Below are positions 39,370 to 40,000 of a DNA stretch of 40,000 nt, piece after piece; within the stretch, counting starts at the first letter, position 1, and every line of letters starts with the position of its first letter. The stretch covers positions 1-40,000 of the forward strand of contig NZ_BAAADB010000013.1 in NCBI RefSeq assembly GCF_039522025.1, read 5' to 3'. The notes beneath the pieces are model-generated. The model was given only the letters and a program-made list of their open reading frames with translations. It was not told where the DNA came from and searched no databases. Origin of the DNA: Deinococcus depolymerans. Lineage in GTDB: Bacteria; Deinococcota; Deinococci; Deinococcales; Deinococcaceae. Both the position numbers and the translations under genes were made by a program.

Positions 39370-40000
39370 GTGGCCGCGCCGAACAACGTGGTGTGGCGCG
39401 AGGGCGTGCAGGTGATGCGCATGGACCTGCACCTGCACACGGAGGTCAGTCATGACTGCCGCACGCCGCTGCGGGACATTCCGGGGTGGATGCTCCGCAC
39501 GAACACCCGCGTGATTGCCGTGACGGACCACGACCAGCAGCGGGGCGGTCCCGAATTGCAGGGCATGGTGCGGGACCTGGGCCTGGAGGATCGCCTGAGT
39601 GTCATTGCGGGTGAGGAGGTCACGACCCGCGAGGGCGAGTTGATCGGGTTGTTCCTCTCGGAGCGCATTCCGCCGCAGCTGTCCCCGGAGGACACGGTGC
39701 GCGCCATCCGGGAGCAGGGGGGGCTGGTGCTTCTGCAGCATGGCTTCGATCCGTTCAAACGGTACCGTCTGCGGCCCGAGGCGACTGCGCGGATCGCGCA
39801 TGAGGTGGACATCGTCGAGACGTTCAACTCTCGGCTGTCCCGGCCGCACTGGAACCGCGTGGCGGCCAGTTGGGCGCAGGCGCGGGGGCTCCCCATGTCG
39901 GGCGGCAGTGACGCGCACACGCTGCAGGACATCGGGGAGGCGTGGGTGGAAACCCTGTTCCGCCGCATTGAGACGCCCCAGCAGCTGCTGGAAGCGCTGC
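39370..40000 (+). CDS. PHP-domain metal-dependent phosphoesterase (cut by window end)
   Basis: At least 210 residues; the C-terminus lies beyond the window. The PHP metal ligands are present: MDLHLHTEVS (HxH), VTDHD, AGEEVTT, LQHGFDP and GGSDAHT, the set of the trinuclear-metal PHP family related to histidinol phosphatase and the DNA polymerase III PHP domain. Its likely role is hydrolysis of a small phosphoester. GTG 39370 directly follows the kinase stop, and ATG 39415 (just before MDLHLH, via MRMD) is an equally likely start. It is co-transcribed with the lipid kinase. Confidence 0.82.
   Translation, partial: MAAPNNVVWREGVQVMRMDLHLHTEVSHDCRTPLRDIPGWMLRTNTRVIAVTDHDQQRGGPELQGMVRDLGLEDRLSVIAGEEVTTREGELIGLFLSERIPPQLSPEDTVRAIREQGGLVLLQHGFDPFKRYRLRPEATARIAHEVDIVETFNSRLSRPHWNRVAASWAQARGLPMSGGSDAHTLQDIGEAWVETLFRRIETPQQLLEAL

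Overview
The window is a chromosomal segment of a Deinococcus (Deinococcus-Thermus phylum). The call rests on several things read directly. There is a ddrB gene (the deinococcal single-strand DNA-binding protein) preceded by a 17-bp radiation/desiccation response motif. The DNA is very GC-rich, with codon use to match. At least 20 genes have a -10 hexamer only 6-8 bases before the start codon, the leaderless layout known from Deinococcus. Degenerate copies of a ~135-160 bp intergenic repeat resemble the small noncoding repeats described in D. radiodurans. I do not name a species.

Layout. 0.2-2.2 kb: an N-acyl/N-succinylamino acid racemase overlapping a GNAT acyltransferase, a pair that recalls a D- to L-amino acid conversion pathway. 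2.2-2.9 kb: ddrB with its damage-response operator. 2.9-12.9 kb: mostly single housekeeping or accessory genes, namely a MazG-like pyrophosphohydrolase, a metallophosphoesterase, three more acetyltransferases, arginase, a DinB-fold protein, a tRNA dihydrouridine synthase, argB and a VanW protein, with repeats between them. 12.9-16.0 kb: purK-purE, then folC divergently, then tRNA-Lys(CTT) with a textbook promoter and terminator. 16.1-22.7 kb: a SnoaL-like protein, rlmB-aldose epimerase, an HtrA-type protease, a PadR regulator with its membrane partner, an EVE protein, a 31-residue membrane peptide and a PlsC-like acyltransferase. 22.7-26.6 kb, minus strand: nrdR, a degenerate SDR, a zinc-ribbon protein, and dnaB overlapping a Nudix gene.

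27.2-30.5 kb: two paralogous type IV pilins, an O-antigen-ligase/pilin-glycosyltransferase-like membrane protein and a DUF1802 gene, with a clear fall in GC in the second pilin and the first part of the ligase; then a lipoprotein. 30.6-35.7 kb: a methyltransferase, gpsA and a large cobalamin-dependent ribonucleotide reductase (nrdJ). The nrdJ promoter carries two NrdR-box-like sites 32 bp apart, and nrdR itself lies about 9.5 kb away in the same window. 35.7-37.0 kb: an AT-rich island with two convergent unknown genes that share a symmetrical terminator, followed by a nested palindrome. 37.1-40 kb: a secreted protein, a small membrane protein, a diacylglycerol-kinase-family lipid kinase, and a PHP phosphoesterase cut by the window edge.

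Most notable for follow-up: (1) the AT-rich two-gene island; (2) a 321-bp element with perfect 14-bp terminal inverted repeats and a 6-bp target duplication, inserted inside a copy of the small intergenic repeat; (3) repeat copies whose first three bases are the stop codon of the neighbouring gene; (4) the tandem NrdR-like boxes at nrdJ; (5) the 31-residue membrane peptide with its own strong promoter; (6) paired operators in front of the PadR gene. I found no CRISPR array, no intact transposase gene and no obvious new multigene defence system; the AT-rich pair is the nearest candidate for something undescribed.
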